From assembly GCA_947179485.1 (NCBI GenBank), contig OX359247.1:44985131-45049130 (forward strand): a DNA stretch of 64,000 nt. Reading direction: 5' to 3'. Of this stretch, positions 33,482 through 46,145 are shown in pieces. Made by a program: the position numbers and the translations under genes. How positions within the stretch are numbered: position 1 is the stretch's first letter; each line of letters opens with the position of its first letter. This stretch comes from Allacma fusca. Lineage: Eukaryota > Arthropoda > Collembola > Symphypleona > Sminthuridae. The notes under the pieces were generated by a model. The model saw only the letters and a list, made by a program, of their open reading frames with translations, did no database searches and was not told the DNA's origin.

Positions 33482-36400
33482 GAACTTTTCCCCCTCCCTT
33501 TTAACATGTCTTTTTTATTCATTATATTAAATCTAATGCCAAATAGCTGAACGCACAAATTACGTCAGAAGTAATAAATGGTAGTTTTTTTTAATGCATC
33601 ATTAAAAAAGGAATTGGAAAGAACAACGATGATGAGTCAACTGAAATACAACACCTACTCATCATCAAGCTCGAAATCAAAGTTTGAATACAAAATTAAT
33701 TGAATTTTAGTGATGCCGTCATTATTATAAGGAGGGATAGGGATGTACGAATGACTGTGTGACTTTCATCAATGATTTTCTGACCAGGGGAATGGTAGTA
33801 AAAGAATTATTAAACATCTGATATGTAGTAAAAGAATGACCCCAAAGAGATGAGGATTAAATGCTATTAAAATATTTACCAAAACGTTAAGACATCTTGA
33901 CATATGCAGAAAACAGCCAGAATATTAGATTTTGCAAAAAAAAGTTGTAATATTAAATCATGGTTTTTATGGATAATTAGTGTAATGCTACTGGTTTCCA
34001 ATACAGTCTCAAGCTACTAGTGTAAATTATTCCTGACTATAGGAAAGGAGAGCTAGAGAGCTACTTTTTCTGTTATTTAATAACAACTCTTTCAATTACA
34101 ACTCTTTGCACAAGAGATTCAATATTAAGCTCAGAACTGGTCACTTGCACTGGATTGATTCAAGCTTCGAGAAGGACGTATTGCGGATGTTGAACACAAT
34201 GTTAATAATTCCAGGAACTTTGTATACTTATACTCCTCTATATTTACTTGTGAACAATGAACTAACATTGATGCAAAAAATCGTCGCTCCACGATTTATA
34301 GCACCCCTAAAGAGGTACAACTGCGAAGAATCAGCTCAGCACTCTTGGTAAAAACCGATTTGGAGTTTCCCAGGGTAACTCAGAAACAGATTGACCGGTT
34401 GAGCTACTCCTCTAAAACATCTAGGCTTTACACATGGAGATTAGATTTATCAAGTTTGAACAAAACTGACTAACTGGTTAATGGTTTTTAAACAAAATCT
34501 AATAACTCGTTATTGCGTTAAAATACAGATGTCTCTAGAAACTTAGATAACTCCAAAACGGCTTGATGGATGAACTTCGTCAACCAACTCATCCGAGCTA
34601 TTACCTCGAGGAAAAAGTGTGTAAAGTTTGATTGAAATACATAGCTTCGGTAGTTTCAGACTTATCGTGATTGCGGACGTACAAAAGGGCGTTGTGCTGC
34701 CCTAAAAAGCACATTTTTTAAATTTACGCTAGCTGGAATATACTTCAGAATCAAGGCCAGAGGCTGTAAGCAGATACAAAAGTTTCGAAAAATTTGTTCC
34801 ATAAAATCTACAAAAGAGCTTCAATAAAACATATTATTCTAAAATAAATTCTGTTATATAATAATTATTATTGTATTACCGAAATTGCATTATTGTTGAA
34901 TAATTAAAATAATTATAATTAAGGTTGCATTCATTCGAAATCCCTAAATAATTTCAACTTTGCGTCACTTGTGAATTTTAGACCACTGCACTACTACTGG
35001 AAAAATTGAGCGTATTATTGTCGAATAGGAAACGAATTTGCTACAAACTAGTACAAACTACGGGAATCGAATATTTTATGAGTTACTTCCTTATATGTAG
35101 GCTGGATAGAAAAAAACTTTTTATTCCTTCCAGAACATTCAAACAGATTGAATGTATTTTTACAAGTATTTATAAAACAGTCTATGATGTTTATATCTAT
35201 TTGGATTAAATTTCTGGGAATCACCGTTATTTATGCGTCTAGCTGTATGACGAAATTCGGGTAATTTGAGAAGATAGCGACGTAGCACAATGATTGCTTC
35301 ACGCATTTTAATTATTAATTTGTATACGAATAGCTAAATTAATTATTCTATTTTGAAATGCTCACCCTGTAACCTTCAAATTAAATAATGACTCTCTCTC
35401 TTAAGCCAAGTCTCTTAAGTCTCTCAAGTCCTTTAGAAAATCCTATGATGAAGTGTTGAAGGTTCGAAAAAATAATAATCGCTTCACTTCCTGTAAATTC
35501 TGTTCCAGCAGTATTAGTTGAATTCTACAAATCCGCTTCAAGATGAGACTGTATAGTGACAAAGACAAAGCCTGCAAGAAGTTTGAGGGTTACTGTTTAT
35601 TAGTTTGCAAGCTCATTTCGCTTAAAAATTCCGAAGCAAAAGCTTTATCGCATTACGCCATGATTTTTCATTTCCTCCTCACAAAGTTTTCCCGAACTGC
35701 AAATCCAGTAGTTTTGCATGCGACAAAATGCAAAAATTATTTAAATCTGCAGTTAAAATATCATTACGCACAGGTATATTACACCAACTACTCAAAAGAT
35801 ACACAGACTTATGAGTTATTTATTTGTTTGAGAGCCTCAAGTGAGGTCAGGTAATCCGTATTATTGTACATTGTACTTCACACGTAAGTATGTGTTAAGA
35901 ATATATGTAATTATTAACTATATAATACATAAAAATGAAAAGAATTGACGTGTTAAGCAGAGATCATAATCTACTAATTTGGTGTTATGCATGTGTGTTT
36001 GTGTCGTCATGAAAGATTTAGTGAGCTATTCTGATGCATGACGGTGAGAATTATAACTAGCATCATTATAAATTCAAATGAACAAAAGTTTTCAGCAAGC
36101 ATTTTAATATTTCCCCAGAGGCTTTATGGAGTTTCAACAATATTTTAAATATACATCTAATTGTAAATCACGAACGTCAAAGCCAGAACGCTTGCTCGTC
36201 TATTTAATTTACTCTGCTATTGTATAATTTTCTAGAAAACAAAACAGAACCAAGTGTAAAGTGCAAACAAGATAAGTGAAGTTGTAAATTTGTTAGACAG
36301 CTTTTCAAAATTTTGACAGCGAAATTTTCTTAAAAATTTTGGTCTTACAGTCTTCAGTGGTCATTCAAAACTGTATACAGATGGCTTGGGAACATGTAAT

Positions 36401-37650
36401 AATCAGCAGGCCAACAGAGATAAGCTGGGTAATTATTTCTCTTTAAATCCTTTTGTTTTGGATTCTTCACCACAGGAGTCGTACACGTTTAAACTAATAA
36501 TATTGAAAATATCACATACATTGTAGCCGAACTTGTTCAGGATTTAATGAATAAATTCGTCATGTAGATATCCATGTACAAAATATCCATAAAATATCAC
36601 AGGGCAGCGTTTGTGCTTAATTATTATTGTTGTGTAAATATAATTATATACAAATTTATACAGGTCTTTTCGAAACCGAAGCCAAAACTTTGGCGAGAGA
36701 ATTAAAAATGTCGATTTTTCGACCAAAATGTGTCACTGGCATAAGTTAACACACATAGAGATACACTGTCATTGACATTACTGGGGAAGATGATGGGGAG
36801 ATGGAGATGCGAAGATGAGGATGATAATGATGAGATTAGGCCTGCAATAAATTATTTTACGGGATGATTCAGTGAATGCAAACAAAAGCGTATACATTCA
36901 CCTCGTTAATCCTTTTCTGTCATTATTCTAGTTCATTTTCTGAAACTCATCGCTACACAATGTTTTACACCGCCGGCGGAGCGCGAAAGGCGGGCAAGCA
37001 AGTACTGTATTAAAGTTGTGTTATTAACTAAAGGAAACACTCGAATTCGAATGATTTGGATACGTTTAAAGGCACGTAATCTCTCTCTACGCAGGTAATA
37101 CTGTACCTATACATTTTAGTCCGTTCGCCTGCTATTACTTCCCTGAATTCGCTCATGTATCCGCAAGAGGGATAAAAATGTCTGCTGTCAGCCCCCAGGT
37201 GTTGAATTTGAAATCTGGTAATTTGTTGGTTAATTTACAGATAGGTTACTCGGGTAAAATCACTTTTACTGAAAATATTTGATTCCGGTGGAGAAATCTG
37301 CCTTATGAGAATGGATACACCTACTTGACCTAATTCAAATCACTACCTATAATGTTTTGGAGTATGATACACATACCCCACAACTTACAGCGGCTACAAT
37401 GTATTAAGGGCCCCTATAATCCCCCAATTGAATTATTCCTACTTTGAATATTAGTTAAAACTTAAAACTCATTTAGATTCTAGCACCCTCACCCCTCACA
37501 TGTTCTTTTATTCAACACGAATAATCAAAAACCTTTTGCCTCCTTACTCAGGAGAAATTATTCTTTCATAAATATTTAAATTCATGTTGACAACCCGGTC
37601 CACAATTACCATGGGCCAACATTTCACCAACATTAAAAATTATTCATAGT
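33482..37650. other. Unassigned AT-rich DNA
   Basis: About 4.2 kb. No exon, RNA gene or repeat boundary was recognised. The longest frame (35543-35854, plus, 103 codons) looks random. A (CTCTC/TTAAG)-rich patch lies near 35394-35430. Confidence 0.4.
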
Positions 37651-37654
37651 GGAA

Positions 37655-37805
37655 CAACTTGAACTTGAAGACCAGTTGACGATTTGTTGGAAAGGTCGCT
37701 GATGCAAGGTTGGTCCATCTTTGGCAATCGTGGTCCACCTTTGGACCAATATTAACCAAACGATCATTTCCAACAAATCGCCAATTGTTGATTGGGAAGA
37801 ATTCA
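37655..37805. repeat. Imperfect inverted repeat
   Basis: GACGATTTGTTGGAAA near 37678 and its complement TTTCCAACAAATCG near 37775 flank a centre with TTGGTCCA and TTTGGACCAA. It may be the middle of a further nonautonomous element; ends and target duplication were not found. Confidence 0.45.
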
Positions 37806-38015
37806 AATTTTCGAAAAACACTGAATTTGAGAGCCATTGTTAAGTCGAAAGCCCTCAATAACGTTTGAGCATGATGTCATATTATTCCAGTCTTTAATAG
37901 CTATATAATTTAAATCATTTTAGTCTACAATGTGGAACCAATAATTATCTAACAAGTAAGTAAGTAATAAAAATCTAATGCTACTTTGCGTATTTTCCGA
38001 ACCGAGTAATTATTA

Positions 38016-39015
38016 CCCAGTCACTCGAAATGTATAGGATCCTACATGTAAAATCTATAGGATAAAAGTATCAGATCTGCGGACGATATCTCAAACGATT
38101 TTCTTACAGGATCCTATACTATCCCATAGTTACTAGTCCCAACCTCGCATGGGATTTTCTCTAGTTGTCCTATAGTTGAAAATTTATTATTATCTTATGC
38201 GCTTCTCTACTTCTACTCCATTTTCCTCCAAAATTAAAACTACATAACCATCTTTACTACAGTTAGCTTAATTTTTAGACAATTGTAAATATTCTAAATA
38301 TTTACAATTGTCTAAACAATTAAGCTAACTGCCATTAACGTTTTCATACATATACATTTCCTCAAATTGTCAATAGTAATACACCCTACACTGCAGTTCT
38401 ATGTAGAAATAACATGTAACACTAGAAAATAAAATTGCAGCCACAAGTAAATAATTTCACGTATAAATTGAAAAAAACAACAATAACAATCACACACTGG
38501 TTATATTTTCCGCTTGTCTTACTATTACTAATTGTAAGTTAAAATTGAAACAATCTAAAGAACAGGTAAGTCGATTTGGTGTTCATCACAACCAAAGAAC
38601 ACGTGAATGACAACTGCTGTTGATTAAGTATGGCGAATTTGGCGGTTATAATATATGTCTTGTACAAACGATGAGGAGCGCAGAATCCTTGTCAAAGCAA
38701 GTACAGGATTTTTCTAAAAATGTCCTATGGTACCCAAAACCATAGGATTTTTCTGAAAATGTCCTATAGAACTCGAACTTGCTGGATATGCGGCACCCAA
38801 CTTATAGGATTTCTTTAAAAACTTCCTATGGTACCCTCAGCTTATGGGATTTTTCTGAAAACTTCCTATGGTACTATATCTTATAAGAATCGCGTGCCAG
38901 TTTCTGACGAGCTGAATGATTTCTATAAGATCCTATATGGCTTGTGGGATTTCTGGTACATTTTCTCACAGAAATTGCATCCTATAGGAATCCCATACAG
39001 TTTGAAGTGACTGGG
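38016..39015. mobile_element. TA-flanked element with TCCTATAGGA motif arrays
   Basis: Ends CCCAGTCACTCGAAA and (complement of right end) CCCAGTCACTTCAAA; flanking TA at 38014-38015 and 39016-39017. Both terminal 300 bp carry repeated TCCTATAGGA, CCTATGGTAC and ATAGGATTTTTCTG blocks. An internal perfect palindrome around AATATTTACAATTGTCTAAA (about 38270-38325) lies near the centre. No transposase. The TA flank suggests Tc1/mariner, but the motif-array architecture is like the hAT elements. Confidence 0.65.
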
Positions 39016-39017
39016 TA

Positions 39018-40025
39018 AGGAGAACAGTTGTACAGGTTAGTAGTAGAATTAAAATGAATTTGAAGGAATTTTGAGTGTAAAGAGTTAGAGCTGTATTGCA
39101 ATTTGCAATACTAATTTGAAAAGTTGTATTCATAGTTCAGACCTTGTTAGCAAATTCCTAATTACTATAAGTAAACATATACAGAGTCCCATGTTCTAAT
39201 GAGACCACTTATCTAGTATTTTCTTCACTTGTATTGACATGTTTACATTTCGCGTATTCAGATTTAGAAATCTATTCATATTTTTTATGATCACTAGGAT
39301 ACAATTTTGAAAGATACCCTTCAAGGTAAGGCATCCAGGCTTAGATGAAATGATAACCTGCACACATTTTTCCGTTTTTTGACCTTCTAATAAACGACAG
39401 ATCTCCCGTGTCAGTAAGAACGCTAGGTGAAGACAACTGTCGCACCCAATATTAATAACGAAGGGTAGCGCTAATCTGCTTATTGTAAGTCACACACTAC
39501 CCTTACGTAATGCTTTACTTGACCCACTTGAATGAACAGTAATTACCATTATATGTGCAATTGCTTGTTTACAGGCAGATTCTCCTAAATGAGACAACAG
39601 GATTATTAAGGGCTTGCTTCTCTGTGTTGCCTTTAAAACGTGTTACGAAGAATTTACTCTACCATTCTGAACCTCTAATTATGTATTGTGGCGATTGATT
39701 TTTTTGAAAAGAATTTTAATTAAAAAGAATATTTTATGATTGATTCAATGATTGATAGGCTAAAGGGTCCAAAAATGTTTAAGGATTTTGCCTTTAAGGA
39801 TTTGTCTTAAGACAGTTTAAGAATTTAATTTAAAAAATTAGAAGATCAGACGTGTTTATTGCATCACTTGAAGCTTGACATTAGATGTTCTAATTTACGA
39901 TGGTGTGCTTAATAGTGGCCGATTTCATATTGAGCGAATTCCTTTCAAAATCCAGAACAGAGATTCACCACTTGAACTCCAGCAACTGCGCTTGCTATTT
40001 ACAATGTGTTCTTGATTTACTCAAT
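39018..40025. other. Unassigned DNA; includes 3' region of the copper chaperone gene
   Basis: On the minus strand AATAAA at 39860-39855 lies about 165 bases past the stop of the chaperone gene and is a good candidate polyadenylation signal. Nothing else recognised. Confidence 0.45.
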
Positions 40026-40868
40026 CTACCGAAATTGCGTCGCGCGTCTACCTTGAGCACGAGATTGTTTAGGTTGAGCAGAAGGTGCTGTAGTTGTTGC
40101 AGTTGTCTTATTGGCATCAGTTTCCGTCTGACCAAATAGTTCCTGTTTGGTGGATGACAATAAAGTTACCGTCTTACCACTTTTCTTGAGCTCAGCATGA
40201 ATTTCTTCGACGGGTAGAGTTGTAGTCACCGACACGCGCTTCTCTTGCAGATTGATTTGGAAGTCTTTGATGCTTCCTTTTTCTGTGAAAGAATATGGTT
40301 TTCTTTTTTAAATTTCAACTTGATCAAATGTCATAACAATCTTTTAAAGAGTATTAGGAAATGTTATATGTATATTCCGTGGCTTGTCGCTGACCACATA
40401 AAATGTGCTTCGATTATATGCCTTGATCCGGATTGCGGAAATTCCGAAAATATTGCCTTAAAAACTGCTTACCCTGTTTGGCCTTCAGAAGTCTCTGAAC
40501 ATGTCCGGCACAACCACTGCAGGGCATTTCAACACGAAAGTGGTATGTCTAAAATCAAAATCGCTAAAGGTGTCATTTTCATGGACAACTTTAAAATCAG
40601 TAAAAGCTACGAGGAAAGGAATAGATATTGATCATTGAAAAATATCAGTACAAGATGAATTAGAATAAATTACATGAAGCATTGTTCCGAATTCTTGTAG
40701 ATTTTGTTATCGATGGTTTTGAATTTGGATATTTAGTAATGATAAAGTTAGAATAGTATTTTGAGGACGACTTGTTAAACCAAGGTGCTGTGTACTTGTG
40801 CTGTCGTCGCTGTCTGTGGCGCTGCGATGCTGCTATTAACTATAGCAGTTTGCACTCCGACTTACCAT
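40026..40868 (-). CDS. Atox1: ATX1/ATOX1-type copper chaperone, three exons
   Basis: CDS joins 40868-40866 (ATG only), 40548-40473 and 40282-40026: 336 bases, 111 residues. Junctions: ATG/GTAAGT, then TTTTAG/ACATAC; CAGG/GTAAGC, then TTTCACAG/AAAAAG. The protein begins MTYHFRVEMPCSGCAGHVQR, with the copper-binding MPCSGC (CXXC) loop, then QINLQEKRVSVTTTLP (beta strands) and the Lys-containing HAELKKSGKTV loop, matching the ferredoxin-like fold of cytosolic copper chaperones that deliver Cu(I) to P-type ATPases. The first coding exon holding only the start codon is supported by matching phase-0 sites. Odd feature: about 40 extra polar, Thr/Ala/Gln-rich residues after residue 70, ending GRRATQFR, whereas family members usually end near residue 70. 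The identification is confident; the 5' UTR limit is unknown. Confidence 0.88.
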
Positions 40869-40954
40869 CGATGAATTATTTTGGCTTCTGCAGACCTATT
40901 ATTTTCACTGTAAATAATGTATCCTATATACTAATTTGAAAGAGGTCGTCTTGA

Positions 40955-40975
40955 TGATGATGATGATGATGATGG
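40955..40975. repeat. (GAT)n microsatellite
   Basis: About seven consecutive GAT units in the run GATGATGATGATGATGATG. Confidence 0.85.
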
Positions 40976-42159
40976 CAGTCGTCACTTATGTACGTGACAT
41001 GTTGAAGCATGGCGGTTAATTTTTTTTCATTCTTAAAAAAATAATGCTTTGGTTTTTATTTTAAAACATTAATTATTTTTGCTCGAATGAAAGAAATACG
41101 AACCGCTATTCTTTTTCAACATTTCTTTTTTGTTTACTTTAACGGGCTAAAGTTATAGTAACCGAGTGTTACTGCCACTTAATCCTGTTCAAGTCAACAC
41201 AAAATATTACTATTTTAGATTACAAAGCAGTAATAAAAAATGGGGTTTTAAAAAAACCAAAACTTTGTTGTTGATTTGGGCAGGCTTTAGGTAAAATAAC
41301 CAAGTTTTCAACTTAATTCTGTCCAGGTCAACAAAAAATAATGCCATTTCAGAATACAAAAATGTAAAAATAATGTAAAAAAGAGAGAACAGAAATACCT
41401 CAACGCTAAACAAACCTTTTATACTACAACAATTAGCAATGGTTGTAAAAATGCGGAGAAGTAAAGCATGTTATAGCACGATTGTTAGGACATCTGGTCG
41501 ACAATGATGTAACAAATTTTCAGCGTGGAACAGACCAACAAACCAAGAGACCAACGCAGTAATAAATAAATATAGTATTATTAAGTACAGGATATTTCGA
41601 CATACATGCGGGGTTTTCAGTTTTCTGTAGGGACTTTAAGGGTGTACTTATTGAGGGAAGCAGTAGTTTTGAACTTCTTAATAGGGTATAGTTGCATGAT
41701 ACTCCCAAAAGGAATATTATAAGAACATTTATAGGGATATATGTAGGTTGGCATCTCCCTGTTTCCTATATTATATGAAGGAACTTCGTGTTGCTTTAGC
41801 GTTTATATGATTTAAGGAAGGCGTTTGGTTGAACATTTCCTTAAAAGGGAGAGATAACTTGACGAGGATTATAATTATAGGCGCATTGTTAGTTTAATTA
41901 TAGGAATGAGATAGGCCTGATAGAATTAAAAGACCCATCTTTGGTCACAACAGATAAACCCACTCCAGCAATGAAGTTACTACAAATACATAGGTATTTA
42001 CGAAACAGTGATTACAGTAATTATTTCATATTAGAAAATATCTGAAATAAGTTACAGACGGGGAAACTTGGAATAGCTGTTTTGTTATTTTGTATAATAA
42101 TTCTGTGTAATTACTTCAAAAATAGAACTTCTAGGGTATTTGTATCAAATATTATTGTT

Positions 42160-42235
42160 GCATTCAATTTATTATTACAATTAAAATTCATTGCCGCCCG
42201 ACATCCCATCCGCCTCGGCGGATGGCCTGATTGCT
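42160..42235 (-). other. Possible 5'-truncated LINE 3' end
   Basis: A perfect 9-bp hairpin CCATCCGCC-TC-GGCGGATGG at 42206-42225 is followed on the minus strand by GGGCGG and AATAAATTGAATG. This stem-plus-AATAAATTGAAT arrangement resembles both LINE 3' ends at 3893 and 5936. No coding sequence accompanies it. Confidence 0.35.
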
Positions 42236-43409
42236 AGTATTATTAAAACGTTTCATTTTTTTGAAACTCCATCCATAATATTATTAATTATTTTTTAATG
42301 TATATTCGTAATCCCTTATACTTAATAAACTTAATACCTTTTATTTATTACATTTTTTTTCAGAAAATAAAGCTTAGTTATATTTGAAGCTACGAAATGA
42401 AATATGTTTTTAATTTCTATGGTAAAAATGTTTGCTATCTCTCATATTTTTGATTGCATTTGTGAGCGGTGTGCAAGCAAGGTCTAAGCACATGTCCAAG
42501 TGAAGCACACGGAATGTTGCACCTATGTTTTGGGAACTTTGTACAGGCAATTTGGGAATACTGTATTGAAATGTGGACTTTTTAACATTTTGACCATATT
42601 TAGATAATTTTGGATATTTTGGTCATTTTCAGGGTATTTTGGGCAATGTGGTCATTTGCACAATGTATAGATGACATACTACAATTCACACACGTATATA
42701 CGTATGTATGTAGATATATATTCATTATTATTAGTAACCTCTACCCCTGTGTTCACCATGTAGGAGCCACGCATGCTTCACAATTGTGCGTCAAAAACAT
42801 TCTTCATACAGAATTTTATTGTGGATCTACCAGAATCTTTTCAAAGCAGTCGGGTCATTACCGCAAAGTTATGAGTAACTGAGGTTTTGATATGTAGGCA
42901 CATCGATATATATCCTATTTTCTATATGCGTATACGTATCATTTTCCCCAGTAACCCTGGTTAATTAATTCATTCATTTTTTAAAAAATGTTTGCTTCAA
43001 CATAATGTTAACTTTGTGTCCGATTCAGAACTTGTAATCGGAAGTGCAAGTGCTAGAAAAAATTGTCAGGAAAGAAACTTTGATCACATTCAAGGTGCTT
43101 TAGAATAGAACAAATTGTAACGTTTTGACTTATTAGCCCAAGGAAGCGGTGTATAAGTTTATTATTCCCTATAGGATTGGCAAGGTCATGTCACTGTGAC
43201 TTTTAAGGAGGTCAAGAGGTTACCGTAAATATCTTGAGTTGACACAAATTGAAATACTGACACCAGTTAAATTTATTCATTAAATGTTAAAATTTTCGAT
43301 TTATGAAGGTGGTCTACGTTTTTGTGCCTGATCTCGTTTCGTTCTTTTATCGCCCGTCTAAAATATTCAACAGAGATTTGTCTGAAAATGCTGTTTTATT
43401 ACATAAAAG

Positions 43410-43992
43410 CAAAGGTGTCCACCTATCCTATTTATAGGCCTATATATAGGATAAAAATAGGCAGGATGCAAAATCCAAGTCATTATAGGTAGTAAAATAG
43501 GGTGCAGTAATTACCGCTAAAATTAATCCTATATTATATGTAGGAGCTGCAAGAGTTCACTTTTTATTTAGGAACAAGGTAGGCAGTTTGCGAAGGTAAA
43601 AATAGGCATATTTAATAATCTATTGACAAATTTGTCAAGCAATTATTTGATTTAACCTTAAAATAAATCTCAAAAATATTCTTCAAATACGTGACATTTT
43701 AGTAGTTCGATTTTGTTTATGTGTTACGATTGCATGTACATAATTTTTAGTTGAAAAAATAATCCTTTATAGGCCTAAAATAGTTCTTTATAAGCTTAAA
43801 AACAGGTCTTTACAGGCTAAAAAATAGGCCTTTATAGGCTAAAATATAGGCAGAAACATTACAGGAGTATATATGTAGGCCAATAGGTAGGCAATTTATT
43901 TTTGATAAATAATGTAGGTTAATATGTAGGGAAGGCAAAGCTGCAAAAAATATGTAGTATTTTAGGTAGGCTGAACCTTTTGGACACCTTTG
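43410..43992. mobile_element. Nonautonomous hAT element, TATAGGC-motif family
   Basis: Ends CAAAGGTGTCC and GGACACCTTTG; flanks CATAAAAG and CATACAAG are an 8-bp duplication with one mismatch (43402-43409, 43993-44000). Internal TATAGGCCTATA, AAAATAGGC and GTAGGC units lie on both sides. No transposase. 46728 onward shows a similar start (CAAAGGTGGGCC) and the same motif. Confidence 0.82.
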
Positions 43993-44000
43993 CATACAAG

Positions 44001-45120
44001 CGTAATTTATTTTAATGTAAAATGCATTACTATCAAAATTTAAGTTTAAAAAATCCCAATTTTGCTCTATTCCTGGAACGCTAGGATGGAACAAATTTAA
44101 TGACAAATCTGGAAGAAAATTTGCTATATCATACAGTAGGGTAATCCAAATTTTTTTTTGACGTTGCCCCTTCTGTGAGGTAGGGGAATACAAATATTTT
44201 GAGGCACTCCTTGGACATCCAATCCGTAATATTTTGAATCATGTATTATGTATGAATGTATATTTATTGTTTATGCTCATCCACAAGAGTACAGATATAA
44301 TTTTACATTTTATGATATCTATGAGTTATTTGAAATATACTATTTTTCCAAGTTGTTTTCCTAAATTATTGCTTTCGTTTCATGTTCAACTGTTACTATT
44401 ATGACACTTATTTCTTGGCATAGATTATACAAACTATTTAAAATAATTAGACACGTGCTGCTTAGTAAGTTTACGTATGTTCTTTCTGGATTCTGATTGT
44501 CACTTGAAATATTATACTTGACATGTAAGCTAGTTAATTTAGTACGTTTTAACATGAAATGTTGTCACGAGACCTCAGAATAATTTACATAATGTGCATG
44601 CTTCATTTGGTATAATTTCTACTAGGTTTTGCTTCAGGTTAAAAGACTATCGGGTTTGAAAGTCTGCAAACTTGTACACTCACACAAACATGGCTTTCTT
44701 GCAAAGACATAATTTAACATGAATTCAGGTTTATTAGCCGGTTTAAAGGTTAGCACGATCGAAGTAGCAAATGCAATCGGTTGGAGAGCATCCCTAAAAA
44801 TGGCTAAGTTTATCTTCCGCAACGCTATGTACTTGCCACATGAAAATAGTATATTGTGACAAACCGGAGGGAGTTCAAATATTTTGGCTGCTGCAAGGAA
44901 AATGCTCATAAAAATGTTTTTCACCGAAGGAGTCAAAGCAGGGTATAGTTGGTAAGAAGAGTTACATAGTCCTGTGTGTACGTTTGAACAGATTCATAAG
45001 CCAAGGGTACTTCCACTGCATTTTAGTTCTTCAACTGAACAGACTAGACTTTCACTGCAATTCCTATGACTTCTCGCCACCACAATTCCTATAAACTATT
45101 TACGAATAAATTAAATTTTT
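44001..45120. other. Unassigned DNA
   Basis: No gene or repeat recognised. A 46-codon plus-strand frame near 44718-44860 (MNSGLLAGLKVSTIEVANAI) has no known match to me. Confidence 0.35.
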
Positions 45121-46145
45121 TCTAAAGTAACAATTATTATTATAATAGTTATTATAATATTATTATTAATATTATCACTATATAATAATTATAATATATA
45201 ACAAGTATAAATTATTATTAATATATATAATTATTATTAAATTATAATATATAATAAGTATAAATTATTATTAATATATATAATTATTATTAAATTATAA
45301 TATATAATACGTATCAATTATTATTAATATTAAATTATAATATATAATACGTATCAATTATTATTAATATTAAATTATAATATATAATAAGTATCAATTA
45401 TTATTAATATTAAATTATAATATATAATAAGTATCAATTATTATTAATATTAAATTATAATATATAATAAGTATCAATTATTATTAATATTAAATTATAA
45501 TATATAATAAGTATCAATTATTATTAATATTAAATTATAATATATAATAAGTATCAATTATTATTAATATTAAATTATAATATATAATAAGTATCAGTTA
45601 TTATTAATATTAAATTATAATATATAATAAGTATCAATTATTATTAATATTAAAATATAATAAGTATTAATTATTATTAATATTAAAATATAATATATAA
45701 TAAGTATCAATTATTATTAATATTAAAATATAATATATAATAAGTATCAATTATTATTAATATTAAATTATAATATATAATAAGTATCAATTATTATTAA
45801 TATTAAATTATAATATATAATAAGTATCAATTATTATTAATATTAAATTATAATATATAATAAGTATCAATTATTATTAATATTAAATTATAATATATAA
45901 TAAGTATCAATTATTATTAATATTAAATTATAATATATAATAAGTATCAATTATTATTAATATTAAAATATAATATATAATAAGTATTAATTATTATTAA
46001 TATTAAAATATAATATATAATAAGTATTAATTATTATTAATATTAAAATATAATATATAATAAGTATCAATTATTATTAATATTAAATTATAATATATAA
46101 TAAGTATCAATTATTATTAATATTAAATTATAATATATAATAATT
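45121..46145. repeat. AT-only minisatellite, 40-bp period
   Basis: From about 45300 the unit GTATCAATTATTATTAATAT plus TAAATTATAATATATAATAA repeats about twenty times, with variants (AAAATATAA, TATTAATT) that recur in blocks. 45121-45300 holds a more irregular prelude of the same composition. Almost the only C and G in each unit are in GTATC. Confidence 0.95.

Larger units (their letters stand above)
40869..43409. other. Unassigned AT-rich DNA
   Basis: About 2.5 kb. Includes a (GAT)n microsatellite near 40955-40975, two degenerate copies of a block starting AAGTCAACA/AGGTCAACA (41190 and 41328), and a GC-rich hairpin at 42206-42225. No exon recognised apart from the likely 5' UTR of the chaperone gene just above 40868. 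Confidence 0.4.

Noticed and set aside
40245..40631. 128-codon plus-strand open frame with several Cys and His
   Set aside because: It is antisense to exons 2 and 3 of the copper chaperone; the Cys/His pattern is the reverse of the CXXC exon, and the minus-strand splice sites and protein match are much stronger.
44634..44936. 100-codon minus-strand frame
   Set aside because: No domain, no start or splice context, and composition like the surroundings; not reported as a gene.
45300..46140. Regularly spaced repeats that might suggest a CRISPR array
   Set aside because: The units are contiguous with no unique spacers, AT-only and in a eukaryotic genome; it is a minisatellite.
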